Assembly (NCBI GenBank): GCA_946699065.1
Contig: CAMPDV010002069.1
Coordinates: forward strand, 17,734 to 81,733
Direction: 5' to 3'
Length of the DNA stretch: 64,000 bases
Source: Loxodes magnus
Lineage: Eukaryota; Ciliophora; Karyorelictea; Loxodida; Loxodidae
The notes below the pieces were generated by a model that saw only the letters and a program-made list of their open reading frames with translations, was not told the DNA's origin and did no database searches. A program made the position numbers and the translations under genes. This document shows positions 26,001 to 37,744 of the stretch, in pieces. The stretch's first letter is position 1, and every line of letters starts with the position of its first letter.

Positions 26001-29000
26001 ATTTAGAAAAGTGAATAAATAAAGTAATAAAAGAAGATAGAATTTCAGTTTAAAGGAATTATTCTTTGAGAAGTAATAAGTAGTTAGAAAAGTGTATAAA
26101 TAAAGTAAGAAAAAGAAGATAGAATTTCAGTTTTAAGTAGTATGCTTTGAGAAGTAATAAGTATTTAGAAAAGTGAAGAAGTAAAGTAAGAAAAGAAGAT
26201 TAAATTTCAGTTTTAAGGAAGTATTCTTAGAGAAGTAATAAGTATTTAGAAAAGTGAAGAAGTAAAGTTAAAAAGAAGATTAAATTTCAGTTTAACGGAA
26301 GTATGCTTTGAGAAGTAATAAGTATTTAGAAAAGTGAAGAAGTAAAGTAAGAAAAGAAGATATTGTTTCATTTTTAAGTAGTATGCTTTGAGAAGTAATA
26401 AGTATTTAGAAAAGTGAAGAAGTAAAGTAAGAAAAGAAGATATTGTTTCATTTTTAAGTAATATGATTTGAGAAGTAATAAGTATTTAGAAAAGTGAAGA
26501 AGTAAAGTAAGAAAAGAAGATTAAATTTCAGTTTAACGGAAGTATGCTTTGAGAAGTAATAAGTATTTAGAAAAGTGAATAAATAAAGTAAGAAAAGAAG
26601 ATAAAGTTTCAGTTTAAAGGAATTATTCTTTGAGAAGTAATAAGTATTTTTAAAAGTGAATAAGAAAGTAAGAAAAGAAGATAGAATTTCAGTTTAAAGG
26701 AATTATTCTTTGAGAAGTAATAATTATTTACAAAAGTGAAGAAGTAAAGTAAGAAAAGAAGATAGTGTTTCATTTTTAAGTAGTATGATTTGAGAAGTAA
26801 TAAGTAGTTAGAAAAGTGTATAAATAAAGTAAGAAAAAGAAGATAGAATTTCAGTTTTAAGGAGTATGCTTTGAGAAGTAATAAGTATTTAGAAAAGTGA
26901 AGAAGTAAAGTAAGAAAAGAAGATTAAATTTCAGTTTAAAGGAATTATTCTTTGAGAAGTAATAAGTATTTAGAAAAGTGAAGAAGTAAAGTAAGAAAAG
27001 AAGATAGAGTTTCAGTTTAAAGGAATTATTCTTTGAGAAGTAATAAGTATTTAGAAAAGTGAAGAAGTAAAGTAAGAAAAGAAGATTAAATTTCAGTTTA
27101 ACGGAAGTATGCTTTGAGAAGTAATAAGTATTTAGAAAAGTGAATAAATAAAGTAAGAAAAGAAGATATTGTTTCAGTTTAAAGGAAGTATTCTTAGAGA
27201 AGTAATAAGTATTTAGAAAAGTGAAGAAGTAAAGTAAGAAAAGAAGATTAAATTTCAGTTTAACGGAAGTATGCTTTGAGAAGTAATAAGTATTTAGAAA
27301 AGTGAATAAATAAAGTAAGAAAAGAAGATAGAGTTTCAGTTTAAAGGAATTATTCTTTGAGAAGTAATAAGTATTTAGAAAAGTGAATAAATAAAGTAAT
27401 AAAAGAAGATAGAATTTCAGTTTAAAGGAATTATTCTTTGAGAAGTAATAAGTAGTTAGAAAAGTGTATAAATAAAGTAAGAAAAAGAAGATAGAATTTC
27501 AGTTTAAAGGAATTATTCTTTGAGAAGTAATAAGTATTTAGAAAAGTGAAGAAGTAAAGTAAGAAAAGAAGATTAAATTTCAGTTTAACGGAAGTATGCT
27601 TTGAGAAGTAATAAGTATTTAGAAAAGTGAATAAATAAAGTAAGAAAAGAAGATAGAGTTTCAGTTTAAAGGAATTATTCTTTGAGAAGTAATAAGTATT
27701 TAGAAAAGTGAATAAATAAAGTAATAAAAGAAGATATTGTTTCAGTTTAAAGGAATTATTCTTTGAGAAGTAATAAGTATTTAGAAAAGTGAATAAGAAA
27801 GTAAGAAAAGAAGATAGAATTTCAGTTTAAAGGAATTATTCTTTGAGAAGTAATAAGTATTTAGAAAAGTGAAGAAGTAAAGTAAGAAAAGAAGATTAAA
27901 TTTCAGTTTAACGGAAGTATGCTTTGAGAAGTAATAAGTATTTAGAAAAGTGAATAAATAAAGTAAGAAAAGAAGATAGAGTTTCAGTTTAAAGGAGTAT
28001 GCTTTGAGAAGTAATAAGTATTTAGAAAAGTGAATAAATAAAGTAATAAAAGAAGATATTGTTTCAGTTTAAAGGAATTATTCTTTGAGAAGTAATAAGT
28101 ATTTAGAAAAGTGAATAAATAAAGTAAGAAAAGAAGATATTGTTTCAGTTTAAAGGAAGTATTCTTAGAGAAGTAATAAGTATTTAGAAAAGTGAAGAAG
28201 TAAAGTAAGAAAAGAAGATTAAATTTCAGTTTAACGGAAGTATGCTTTGAGAAGTAATAAGTATTTAGAAAAGTGAATAAATAAAGTAAGAAAAGAAGAT
28301 AGAGTTTCAGTTTAAAGGAATTATTCTTTGAGAAGTAATAAGTATTTAGAAAAGTGAATAAATAAAGTAATAAAAGAAGATAGAATTTCAGTTTAAAGGA
28401 ATTATTCTTTGAGAAGTAATAAGTAGTTAGAAAAGTGTATAAATAAAGTAAGAAAAAGAAGATAGAATTTCAGTTTTAAGTAGTATGCTTTGAGAAGTAA
28501 TAAGTATTTAGAAAAGTGAAGAAGTAAAGTAAGAAAAGAAGATTAAATTTCAGTTTTAAGGAAGTATTCTTAGAGAAGTAATAAGTATTTAGAAAAGTGA
28601 AGAAGTAAAGTTAAAAAGAAGATTAAATTTCAGTTTAACGGAAGTATGCTTTGAGAAGTAATAAGTATTTAGAAAAGTGAAGAAGTAAAGTAAGAAAAGA
28701 AGATATTGTTTCATTTTTAAGTAATATGATTTGAGAAGTAATAAGTATTTAGAAAAGTGAAGAAGTAAAGTAAGAAAAGAAGATTAAATTTCAGTTTAAC
28801 GGAAGTATGCTTTGAGAAGTAATAAGTATTTAGAAAAGTGAATAAATAAAGTAAGAAAAGAAGATAAAGTTTCAGTTTAAAGGAATTATTCTTTGAGAAG
28901 TAATAAGTATTTTTAAAAGTGAATAAGAAAGTAAGAAAAGAAGATAGAATTTCAGTTTAAAGGAATTATTCTTTGAGAAGTAATAATTATTTACAAAAGT

Positions 29001-29265
29001 GAAGAAGTAAAGTAAGAAAAGAAGATAGTGTTTCATTTTTAAGTAGTATGATTTGAGAAGTAATAAGTAGTTAGAAAAGTGTATAAATAAAGTAAGAAAA
29101 AGAAGATAGAATTTCAGTTTTAAGTAGTATGCTTTGAGAAGTAATAAGTATTTAGAAAAGTGAAGAAGTAAAGTAAGAAAAGAAGATTAAATTTCAGTTT
29201 AAAGGAATTATTCTTTGAGAAGTAATAAGTATTTAGAAAAGTGAAGAAGTAAAGTAAGAAAAGAA
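23020..29265. repeat. ~2.3 kb higher-order tandem repeat, between two and three copies
   Basis: Landmarks repeat at +2,263 or +2,343 bp: 23817 to 26080 (+2,263), 24461 to 26804 (+2,343), 25109 to 27452 (+2,343), 26080 to 28423 (+2,343), 26804 to 29067 (+2,263). The 80 bp difference is one monomer (GATATTG/TTTTTAAGTAGTATGC, about 26,341-26,420) present only in the middle copy. The unit is thus about 28 or 29 monomers. Copies by landmark are 23,817-26,079, 26,080-28,422 and a partial 28,423-29,265. Confidence 0.88.
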
Positions 29266-32200
29266 GATTAAATTTCAGTTTAAAGGAAGTATGCTTTGAG
29301 AAGTAATAATTATTTAGAAAAGTGAAGAAGTAAAGTAAGAAAAGAAGATTAAATTTCAGTTTTAAGGAGTATGCTTTGAGAAGTAATAAGTATTTAGAAA
29401 AGTGAATAAATAAAGTAAGAAAAGAAGATAGAGTTTCAGATTAAAGGAAGTATTCTTTGAGAAGTAATAATTATTTAGAAAAGTGAAGAAGTAAAGTAAG
29501 AAAAGAAGATAGTGTTTCAGTTTTAAGTAGTATGCTTTGAGAAGTAATAAGTATTTAGAAAAGTGAAGAAGTAAAGTAAGAAAAGAAGATATTGTTTCAG
29601 TTTAAAGGAATTATTCTTTGAGAAGTAATAAGTATTTAGAAAAGTGAATAAGAAAGTAAGAAAAGAAGATAGAATTTCAGTTTAAAGGAATTATTCTTTG
29701 AGAAGTAATAAGTATTTAGAAAAGTGAAGAAGTAAAGTTAAAAAGAAGATAAAATTTCAGTTTAACGGAAGTATGCTTTGAGAAGTAATAAGTATTTAGA
29801 AAAGTGAATAAATAAAGTAAGAAAAGAAGATAGAGTTTCAGTTTAAAGGAGTATGCTTTGAGAAGTAATAAGTATTTAGAAAAGTGAATAAATAAAGTAA
29901 GAAAAAAAGATAGAGTTTCAGTTTTAAGTAGTATGCTTTGAGAAGTAATAAGTATTTAGAAAAGTGAAGAAGTAAAGTAAGAAAAGAAGATTAAATTTCA
30001 GTTTTAAGGAGTATGCTTTGAGAAGTAATAAGTATTTAGAAAAGTGAAGAAGTAAAGTAAGAAAAGAAGATTAAATTTCAGTTTAACGGAAGTATTCTTT
30101 GAGAAGTAATAATTATTTAGAAAAGTGAAGAAGTAAAGTAAGAAAAGAAGATAGTGTTTCAGTTTTAAGTAGTATGCTTTGAGAAGTAATAAGTATTTAG
30201 AAAAGTGAAGAAGTAAAGTAAGAAAAGAAGATATTGTTTCATTTTTAAGTAGTATGATTTGAGAAGAAATAAGTATTTAGAAAAGTGAAGAAGTAAAGTA
30301 AGAAAAGAAGATTAAATTTTAGTTTAACGGAAGTATGCTTTGAGAAGTAATAAGTATTTAGAAAAGTGAATAAATAAAGTAAGAAAAGAAGATATTGTTT
30401 CAGTTTAAAGGAATTATTCTTTGAGAAGTAATAAGTATTTGAAAAGTGAAGAAGTAAAGTAAGAAATGAAGATAGAGTTTCAGTTTAAAGGAAGTATGCT
30501 TTGAGAAGTAATAATTATTTACAAAAGTGAAGAAGTAAAGTAAGAAAAGAAGATAGTGTTTCATTTTTAAGGAGTATGCTTTGAGAAGTAATAAGTATTT
30601 AGAAAAGTAAATAAATAAAGTAAGAAAAAGAAGATAGAATTTCAGTTTTAAGTAGTATGCTTTGAGAAGTAATAAGTATTTAGAAAAGTAAAGAAGTAAA
30701 GTAATAGAAGAATGTTAAATTTCAGTTTTAAAGGAGTATGCTTTGAGAAGTAATAAGTATTTAGAAAAGTGAAGAAGTAAAGTAAGAAAAGAAGATTAAA
30801 TTTCAGTTTAAAGGAATTATTCTTTGAGAAGTAATAAGTATTTGAAAAGTGAAGAAGTAAAGTAAGAAAAGAAGATAGAGTTTCAGTTTAAAGGAATTAT
30901 TCTTTGAGAAGTAATAAGTATTTAGAAAAGTGAATAAATAAAGTAAGAAAAAAAGATAGAGTTTCAGTTTTAAGTAGTATGCTTAGAGAAGTAATAAGTA
31001 TTTAGAAAAGTGAATAAATAAAGTAAGAAAAGAAGATAGAGTTTCAGTTTAAAGGAAGTATTCTTAGAGAAGTAATAAGTATTTAGAAAAGTGAAGAAGT
31101 AAAGTAAGAAAAGAAGATTAAATTTCAGTTTAACGGAAGTATGCTTTGAGAAGTAATAAGTATTTAGAAAAGTGAATAAATAAAGTAAGAAAAGAAGATA
31201 GAGTTTCAGTTTAAAGGAATTATTCTTTGAGAAGTAATAAGTATTTAGAAAAGTGAATAAATAAAGTAATAAAAGAAGATAGAATTTCAGTTTAAAGGAA
31301 TTATTCTTTGAGAAGTAATAAGTAGTTAGAAAAGTGTATAAATAAAGTAAGAAAAAGAAGATAGAATTTCAGTTTTAAGTAGTATGCTTTGAGAAGTAAT
31401 AAGTATTTAGAAAAGTGAAGAAGTAAAGTAAGAAAAGAAGATTAAATTTCAGTTTTAAGGAAGTATTCTTAGAGAAGTAATAAGTATTTAGAAAAGTGAA
31501 GAAGTAAAGTTAAAAAGAAGATTAAATTTCATTTTAACGGAAGTATGCTTTGAGAAGTAATAAGTATTTAGAAAAGTGAAGAAGTAAAGTAAGAAAAGAA
31601 GATATTGTTTCATTTTTAAGTAATATGATTTGAGAAGTAATAAGTATTTAGAAAAGTGAAGAAGTAAAGTAAGAAAAGAAGATTAAATTTCAGTTTAACG
31701 GAAGTATGCTTTGAGAAGTAATAAGTATTTAGAAAAGTGAATAAATAAAGTAAGAAAAGAAGATAAAGTTTCAGTTTAAAGGAATTATTCTTTGAGAAGT
31801 AATAAGTATTTTTAAAAGTGAATAAGAAAGTAAGAAAAGAAGATAGAATTTCAGTTTAAAGGAATTATTCTTTGAGAAGTAATAATTATTTACAAAAGTG
31901 AAGAAGTAAAGTAAGAAAAGAAGATAGTGTTTCATTTTTAAGTAGTATGATTTGAGAAGTAATAAGTAGTTAGAAAAGTGTATAAATAAAGTAAGAAAAA
32001 GAAGATAGAATTTCAGTTTTAAGTAGTATGCTTTGAGAAGTAATAAGTATTTAGAAAAGTGAAGAAGTAAAGTAAGAAAAGAAGATTAAATTTCAGTTTA
32101 AAGGAATTATTCTTTGAGAAGTAATAAGTATTTAGAAAAGTGAAGAAGTAAAGTAAGAAAAGAAGATTAAATTTCAGTTTAAAGGAAGTATGCTTTGAGA

Positions 32201-32511
32201 TATAATAATTATTTAGAAAAGTGAAGAAGTAAAGTAAGAAAAGAAGATAGAGTTTCATTTTTAAGGGGTATACTTTGAGAAGTAATAAGTATTTAGAAAA
32301 GTGAATAAATAAAGTAAGAAAAGAAGATAGAGTTTCAGTTTAAAGGAATTATTCTTAGAGAAGTAATAAGTATTTAGAAAAGTGAATAAATAAAGTAAGA
32401 AAAAGAAGATAGAATTTCAGTTTAAAGGAATTATTCTTTGAGAAGTAATAAGTATTTAGAAAAGTGAAGAAGTAAAGTAAGAAAAGAAGATTAAATTTCA
32501 GTTTAACGGAA
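29266..32511. repeat. Satellite stretch joining copies of neighbouring higher-order blocks
   Basis: 29,340-30,850 is the partner of the 20.7-22.4 kb block. 31,322-31,970 is a further copy of the five-monomer module followed, 644 bp on, by the second AAGTAGTTAG landmark at 31966, the same 644 bp step as at 19710/20354, 23817/24461 and 28423/29067. The remaining monomers (30,850-31,320 and 31,970-32,511) are ordinary types. Two odd core spellings are seen: GAGATATAATAATTATT at about 32,198 and a TTAAGGGGTATAC head near 32,265. Nothing else is present. Confidence 0.8.
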
Positions 32512-34496
32512 GTATGCTTTGAGAAGTAATAAGTATTTAGAAAAGTGAATAAATAAAGTAAGAAAAGAAGATAGAGTTTCATTTTTAAGTAGTATGATTT
32601 GAGAAGTAATATCTATTTAGAAAAGTGAAGAAGTAAAGTAAGAAAATAATATAGAGTTTCAGATTAAAGGAAGTATTCTTTGAGAAGTAATAAGTATTTT
32701 GAAAAGTGAAGAAGTAAAGTAAGAAAAGAAGATATTGTTTCAGTTTAACGGAAGTATGCTTTGAGAAGTAATAAGTATTTAGAAAAGTGAATAAATAAAG
32801 TAAGAAAAGAAGATATTGTTTCAGTTTAAAGGAATTATTCTTAGAGAAGTAATAAGTATTTAGAAAAGTGAAGAAGTAAAGTTAAAAAGAAGATATTGTT
32901 TCAGTTTAAAGGAATTATTCTTTGAGAAGTAATAAGTATTTTTAAAAGTGAATAAGAAAGTAAGAAAAAGAAGATAGAATTTCAGTTTAAAGGAAGTATT
33001 CTTAGAGAAGTAATAAGTATTTAGAAAAGTGAAGAAGTAAAGTTAAAAAGAATGTTAAATTTAAGTTTTAAGTAGTATGCTTTGAGAAGTAATAAGTATT
33101 TGGAAAAGTGAATAAATAATGTAAGAAAAGAAGATAGAGTTTCAGATTAAAGGAAGTATTCTTAGAGAAGTAATAAGTATTTAGAAAAGTGAAGAAGTAA
33201 AGTAAGAAAAGAAGATTAAATTTCAGTTTAACGGAAGTATGCTTTGAGAAGTAATAAGTATTTGAAAAGTGAAGAAGTAAAGTAAGAAAAGAAGAATAAA
33301 TTTCAGTTTAACGGAAGTATGCTTTGAGAAGTAATAAGTATTTAGAAAAGTGAATAAATAAAGTAAGAAAAGAAGATAGAGTTTCATTTTTAAGTAGTAT
33401 GATTTGAGAAGTAATATCTATTTAGAAAAATGAAGAAGTAAAGTAAGAAAATAATATAGAGTTTCAGATTAAAGGAAGTATTCTTTGAGAAGTAATAAGT
33501 ATTTTGAAAAGTGAAGAAGTAAAGTAAGAAAAGAAGATATTGTTTCATTTTTAAGGAGTATGCTTTGAGAAGTAATAAGTATTTAGAAAAGTAAATAAAT
33601 AAAGTAAGAAAAGAAGATTAAATTTCAGTTTAACGGAAGTATGCTTTGAGAAGTAATAAGTATTTGAAAAGTATAGAAGTAAAGTAAGAAAAGAAGATAT
33701 TGTTTCAGTTTAAAGGAATTATTCTTTGAGAAGTAATAAGTATTTAGAAAAGTGAATAAGAAAGTAAGAAAAGAAGATAGAATTTCAGTTTAAAGGAATT
33801 ATTCTTTGAGAAGTAATAAGTATTTAGAAAAGTGAAGAAGTAAAGTTAAAAAGAAGATTAAATTTCAGTTTAACGGAAGTATGCTTTGAGAAGTAATAAG
33901 TATTTAGAAAAGTGAATAAATAAAGTAAGAAAAGAAGATAAAGTTTCAGTTTAAAGGAAGTATTCTTAGAGATGTAATAAGTATTTAGAAAAGTGAAGAA
34001 GTAAAGTAAGAAAAGAAGATTAAATTTCAGTTTAACGGAAGTATGCTTTGAGAAGTAATAAGTATTTAGAAAAGTGAATAAATAAAGTAAGAAAAGAAGA
34101 TAGAGTTTCAGTTTAAAGGAATTATTCTTTGAGAAGTAATAAGTATTTAGAAAAGTGAATAAATAAAGTAATAAAAGAAGATATTGTTTCAGTTTAAAGG
34201 AATTATTCTTTGAGAAGTAATAAGTATTTAGAAAAGTGAATAAGAAAGTAAGAAAAGAAGATAGAATTTCAGTTTAAAGGAATTATTCTTTGAGAAGTAA
34301 TAAGTATTTAGAAAAGTGAAGAAGTAAAGTTAAAAAGAAGATAAAATTACAATTTAACGGAAGTATGCTTTGAGAAGTAATAAGTATTTAGAAAAGTGAA
34401 TAAATAAAGTAAGAAAAGAAGATAGAGTTTCAGTTTAAAGGAGTATGCTTTGAGAAGTAATAAGTATTTAGAAAAGTGAATAAATAAAGTAAGAAA
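32512..34496. repeat. Right partner of the 9112-11092 block
   Basis: See the left partner for the shared marks. This copy carries three private differences: a GAATGTTAAATTTAAG monomer near 33,050, a TATTTGGAAAAG core near 33,100, and a GAGATGTAATAAG core near 33,971. GAAGAATAAATTTCAG near 33,290 is another prefix variant found only here. The block is embedded in a zone whose neighbours do not match those around 9-11 kb. Confidence 0.88.
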
Positions 34497-37400
34497 AAAA
34501 GATAGAGTTTCAGTTTTAAGTAGTATGCTTAGAGAAGTAATAAGTATTTAGAAAAGTGAATAAATAAAGTAAGAAAAGAAGATAGAGTTTCAGTTTAAAG
34601 GAATTATTCTTTGAGAAGTAATAAGTATTTTTAAAAGTGAATAAGAAAGTAAGATAAGAAGATTAAATTTCAGTTTAAAGGAATTATTCTTTGAGAAGTA
34701 ATAAGTATTTAGAAAAGTGAAGAAGTAAAGTTAAAAAGAAGATTAAATTTCATTTTAACGGAAGTATGCTTTGAGAAGTAATAAGTATTTAGAAAAGTGA
34801 AGAAGTAAAGTAAGAAAAGAAGATATTGTTTCATTTTTAAGTAATATGATTTGAGAAGTAATAAGTATTTAGAAAAGTGAAGAAGTAAAGTAAGAAAAGA
34901 AGATTAAATTTCAGTTTAACGGAAGTATTCTTTGAGAAGTAATAATTATTTAGAAAAGTGAAGAAGTAAAGTAAGAAAAGAAGATAGTGTTTCAGTTTTA
35001 AGTAGTATGCTTTGAGAAGTAATAAGTATTTAGAAAAGTGAAGAAGTAAAGTAAGAAAAGAAGATAGAGTTTCATTTTTAAGTAGTATGATTTGAGAAGA
35101 AATAAGTATTTAGAAAAGTGAAGAAGTAAAGTAAGAAAAGAAGATTAAATTTTAGTTTAACGGAAGTATGCTTTGAGAAGTAATAAGTATTTAGAAAAGT
35201 GAATAAATAAAGTAAGAAAAGAAGATAAAGTTTCAGTTTAAAGGAATTATTCTTTGAGAAGTAATAAGTATTTGAAAAGTGAAGAAGTAAAGTAAGAAAT
35301 GAAGATAGAGTTTCAGTTTAAAGGAAGTATGCTTTGAGAAGTAATAATTATTTACAAAAGTGAAGAAGTAAAGTAAGAAAAGAAGATAGTGTTTCATTTT
35401 TAAGTAGTATGATTTGAGAAGTAATAAGTAGTTAGAAAAGTGTATAAATAAAGTAAGAAAAAGAAGATATTGTTTCATTTTTAAGTAGTATGATTTGAGA
35501 ATTAATAAGTAGTTAGAAAAGTGTATAAATAAAGTAAGAAAAAGAAGATAGAATTTCAGTTTTAAAGGAGTATGCTTTGAGAAGTAATAAGTATTTAGAA
35601 AAGTGAAGAAGTAAAGTAAGAAAAGAAGATTAAATTTCAGTTTAAAGGAATTATTCTTTGAGAAGTAATAAGTATTTAGAAAAGTGAAGAAGTAAAGTAA
35701 GAAAGGAAGATAGTGTTTCATTTTTAAGTAGTATGATTTGAGAAGTAATAAGTATTTAGAAAAGTGAAGAAGTAAAGTAAGAAAAGAAGATATTGTTTCA
35801 TTTTTAAGTAGTATGATTTGAGAAGAAATAAGTATTTAGAAAAGTGAAGAAGTAAAGTAAGAAAAGAAGATTAAATTTTAGTTTAACGGAAGTATGCTTT
35901 GAGAAGTAATAAGTATTTAGAAAAGTGAATAAATAAAGTAAGAAAAGAAGATAAAGTTTCAGTTTAAAGGAATTATTCTTTGAGAAGTAATAAGTATTTG
36001 AAAAGTGAAGAAGTAAAGTAAGAAATGAAGATAGAGTTTCAGTTTAAAGGAAGTATGCTTTGAGAAGTAATAATTATTTACAAAAGTGAAGAAGTAAAGT
36101 AAGAAAAGAAGATAGTGTTTCATTTTTAAGTAGTATGATTTGAGAAGTAATAAGTAGTTAGAAAAGTGTATAAATAAAGTAAGAAAAAGAAGATAGAATT
36201 TCAGTTTTAAGTAGTATGCTTTGAGAAGTAATAAGTATTTAGAAAAGTAAAGAAGTAAAGTAATAGAAGAATGTTAAATTTCAGTTTTAAAGGAGTATGC
36301 TTTGAGAAGTAATAAGTATTTAGAAAAGTGAAGAAGTAAAGTAAGAAAAGAAGATTAAATTTCAGTTTAAAGGAATTATTCTTTGAGAAGTAATAAGTAT
36401 TTAGAAAAGTGAAGAAGTAAAGTAAGAAAAGAAGATAGAGTTTCATTTTTAAGTAGTATGATTTGAGAAGTAATAAGTATTTAAAAAAGTAAAGAAGTGA
36501 AGTAATAGAAGAATGTTAAATTTAAGTTTTAAGTAGTATGCTTTGAGAAGTAATAAGTATTTAGAAAAGTGAAGAAGTAAAGTAATAAAAGAAGATTAAA
36601 TTTCAGTTTAACGAAAGTATGCTTTGAGAAGTAATAAGTATTTAGAAAAGTGAATAAGCAAAGTAAGAAAAGAAGATAGAGTTTCAGTTTAACGGAAGTA
36701 TGCTTTGAGAAGTAATAAGTATTTGAAAAGTGAATAAATAAAGTAAGAAAAGAAGATAGAGTTTCAGTTTAAAGGAATTATTCTTTGAGAAGTAATAAAT
36801 ATTTAAAAAGTGAATAAATATAGTAAGAAAAGAAGATATTGTTTCATTTTTAAGTAGTATGATTTGAGAATTAATAAGTAGTTAGAAAAGTGTATAAATA
36901 AAGTAAGAAAAAGAAGATAGAATTTCAGTTTTAAGTAGTATGCTTTGAGAAGTAATAAGTATTTAGAAAAGTAAAGAAGTAAAGTAATAGAAGAATGTTA
37001 AATTTCAGTTTAAAGGAATTATTCTTTGAGAAGTAATAAGTATTTAGAAAAGTGAAGAAGTAAAGTAAGAAAAGAAGATTAAATTTCAGTTTAACGGAAT
37101 TATTCTTTGAGAAGTAATAAGTATTTAGAAAAGTGAAGAAGTAAAGTAAGAAAAGAAGATTAAATTTCAGTTTAAAGGAAGTATTCTTTGAGAAGTAATA
37201 AGTATTTAGAAAAGTGAAGAAGTAAAGTAAGAAAAGAAGATATTGTTTCATTTTTAAGTAGTATGATTTGAGAAGAAATAAGTATTTAGAAAAGTGAAGA
37301 AGTAAAGTAAGAAAAAGAAGATTGAATTTCAGTTTTAAGTAGTATGCTTTGAGAAGTAATAAGTATTTAGAAAAGTAAAGAAGTAAAGTAATAGAAGAAT

Positions 37401-37744
37401 GTTAAATTTCAGTTTAAAGGAATTATTCTTAGAGAAGTAATAAGTATTTAGAAAAGTGAAGAAGTAAAGTTAAAAAGAAGATTAAATTTCAGTCTAACAG
37501 AAGTATGCTTTGAGAAGTAATAAGTATTTAGAAAAGTGAAGAAGTAAAGTAAGAAAAGAAGATATTGTTTCATTTTTAAGTAATATGATTTGAGAAGTAA
37601 TAAGTATTTAGAAAAGTGAAGAAGTAAAGTAAGAAAAGAAGATTAAATTTCAGTTTAACGGAAGTATGCTTTGAGAAGTAATAAGTATTTAGAAAAGTGA
37701 ATAAATAAAGTAAGAAAAAAAGATAGAGTTTCATTTTAAGTAGT
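34497..37744. repeat. Mixed zone with 726 bp repeat and copies of blocks at 15.8, 38 and 39 kb
   Basis: The GTAAGAAATGAAG landmark is at 35296 and 36022 (726 bp, nine monomers). The stretch 34,900-35,455 matches 37,880-38,435 at +2,980. 36,180-36,500 matches 15,790-16,108 at -20,392. GATTTGAGAATTAATAAG, a core variant, is shared by about 35,490 and 36,862. AACGAAAGTATGC at 36,611 recurs at about 40,800 and 42,490. An altered head, CAGTCTAACAGAAG, is near 37,492. Only satellite is present. Confidence 0.8.
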
